6,405 nucleotides of DNA. Source: Candidatus Parcubacteria bacterium (lineage in GTDB: Bacteria; Patescibacteriota; Minisyncoccia; Minisyncoccales; UBA6532). The stretch is taken from assembly GCA_030645645.1 (NCBI GenBank), contig JAUSNC010000065.1, positions 1 to 6,405 of the forward strand. Reading direction: 5' to 3'. The stretch's first letter is position 1. Every line of letters starts with the position of its first letter. Positions 5,466-6,405 of the stretch are shown here, piece after piece. The notes below the pieces were generated by a model. It was not told the DNA's origin. It saw nothing but the letters and a program-made list of their open reading frames with translations, and did no database searches. A program made the position numbers and the translations under genes.

Positions 5466-6405
5466 ATGTCAATTTACTCAATAAAAATAGAAAATTTCTT
5501 AAGAAGGAAATGGCTTCTCGTTTTAGTTTTAATTTTTCTTTTATTTTTTCAGTTAATTTACAGTATTTTATGCCCGGCAGTCGGATCCAATAATATGTGG
5601 CTGTCGCCTAATTCTTATCTTCCAAAATTTTCAGTTCAATCTTCCGATAATTTTATTTTAGAAAAGATTTATCCTTTAATTTCTCCCCAATATCGCTTAA
5701 CTAATGATACGGGGCATTATATAGAATTAGCCAGAAATTTTAATGCCGAGAGTCTTAAGAGAAGTCCAATCTTTGAACGACCGCTGTATTCCTTATTAAT
5801 CCGTTTAACTTCCTCAATATTCCAGGTTTTCACCCCTTCTTCCTATGGAATAACTTTCGTTTCCGCGATTCTGCTTAACTTTATTTTAGCTGCCTTTACG
5901 GTTTTATTGTTTTTTAAAACTTTAGGGAAATTATTCCCTCTTAGGATAGCTTATTTGTCTTCTATTTTACTTATTTTTTCTCCATTTTTTCATATTTTTT
6001 TAATTCAAGCCGTTCCGTCAATATTATCCGCTTTTACAGCGGTGGTGAGTTTATATTTACTGCAGGATTATATTAAAAAAAGTTCCATTAAAAAGCTCAT
6101 CCTTTTCTCTTTAATCATAGGAATCTTGCTTCTTGGGAAAATGTTTTTCTCTATTTCATTTTTTATTCTATTGCTGGCGCTGTATTTTAAGCGTTATAGG
6201 GAAGGAATCGTCTTTTCTGCAGTCCATCTTATTCCTTTTGGCTTGTGGTATCTCTGGTTGACTAAGATATGGCAGATCCCTTATAGTTCTTATGAGGTCA
6301 ATTATTATCAGGCAGAATCCTGGGTGTTTAATATTTTCCAGTGGCCATGGAATCAAACTTTTCAAATATTCTTGCGGTCTGTGCCTAATTTTTTTGAAAG
6401 TTTGA
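5466..6405 (+). CDS. Polytopic membrane protein, probable GT-C glycosyltransferase (3' partial)
   Basis: An open frame of 313 codons from ATG 5466 (one base after the previous TAG) runs off the end without a stop, so the protein is longer. Helix 1 is at about 16-36, after a basic RRK (13-15) that should stay in the cytoplasm. A long external loop follows (about 37-107) with NDTGHYIELARNF (80-92) and RPLYSLL (105-111). Further helices lie near 129-150, 160-180, 183-200, 210-240 (possibly two) and 247-266. An acidic residue (D81) in the first external loop, then an R-P-L-Y stretch entering the membrane, is the layout of GT-C enzymes of the PMT/ArnT type, which use polyprenyl-phosphate sugars as donors. 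The upstream lipid-sugar synthase and small flippase-like protein fit that role. No exact family is recognised. A flippase or polymerase is less likely because of the large first loop. The coding strand is T-rich, as expected for a membrane protein. Confidence 0.72.
   Translation, partial: MSIYSIKIENFLRRKWLLVLVLIFLLFFQLIYSILCPAVGSNNMWLSPNSYLPKFSVQSSDNFILEKIYPLISPQYRLTNDTGHYIELARNFNAESLKRSPIFERPLYSLLIRLTSSIFQVFTPSSYGITFVSAILLNFILAAFTVLLFFKTLGKLFPLRIAYLSSILLIFSPFFHIFLIQAVPSILSAFTAVVSLYLLQDYIKKSSIKKLILFSLIIGILLLGKMFFSISFFILLLALYFKRYREGIVFSAVHLIPFGLWYLWLTKIWQIPYSSYEVNYYQAESWVFNIFQWPWNQTFQIFLRSVPNFFESL

Noticed and set aside
5989..6004. T-rich run as an intrinsic terminator
   Set aside because: It lies inside an open membrane protein frame, and no GC-rich hairpin was seen before it. 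T-runs here are Phe codons.
6168..6365. Antisense open frame of 65 codons near the end
   Set aside because: It overlaps the open, motif-bearing membrane protein frame on the plus strand and has no features of a gene.
5087..6405. Shift from A-rich to T-rich coding strand as a sign of horizontal transfer
   Set aside because: Both genes encode strongly hydrophobic membrane proteins, whose Phe, Leu and Ile codons raise T on the coding strand. No change in gene spacing or direction accompanies it.

Overview
The window is one uninterrupted plus-strand operon fragment of eight genes for making, modifying and exporting an unusual surface sugar. It begins inside the first gene and ends inside the eighth. 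Every junction is an overlap or a gap of at most four bases, so there is no room for an internal promoter or terminator. No RNA gene, mobile element, repeat or CRISPR array was seen.

Organism: the DNA is AT-rich by eye, stops are ordinary (one TGA, five TAA, one TAG), packing is extreme, and most starts lack a clear Shine-Dalgarno site. The proteins are lysine-rich bacterial types. This would fit an uncultivated small-genome bacterium such as a member of the Patescibacteria/CPR, but no marker gene is present, so this is only a guess. The content is typical of an accessory O-antigen, S-layer or exopolysaccharide locus.

Layout: (a) 1-1433 holds a C-methyltransferase of the deoxysugar type (5' end outside the window) and a Nudix hydrolase closely resembling GDP-mannose mannosyl hydrolase. 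(b) 1435-3523 holds a divergent GDP-mannose 4,6-dehydratase-like SDR and a DegT/DnrJ/EryC1/StrS aminotransferase of the GDP-perosamine synthase type. (c) 3523-4227 is a Dpm1-type polyprenyl-phosphate sugar synthase. (d) 4231-5082 is a FkbM methyltransferase. (e) 5087-5464 is a four-helix EamA/ArnE-F-like membrane protein. (f) 5466-6405 is the start of a large polytopic membrane protein, probably a GT-C glycosyltransferase, running off the end.

Inferred joint role: the first half would convert a GDP-hexose into a 4-keto sugar that is aminated and possibly C-methylated. The second half looks like a three-part lipid-linked modification system: a synthase charges a polyprenyl phosphate, a small protein flips it, and a GT-C enzyme transfers the sugar outside the membrane. 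The most notable details are active-site departures in two enzymes. The dehydratase-like SDR has Asn where the family has its catalytic Glu. The Nudix protein keeps most GDP-mannose hydrolase landmarks but has Gly where the catalytic His is expected. Either the chemistry or the substrate may differ from the textbook GDP-mannose route.
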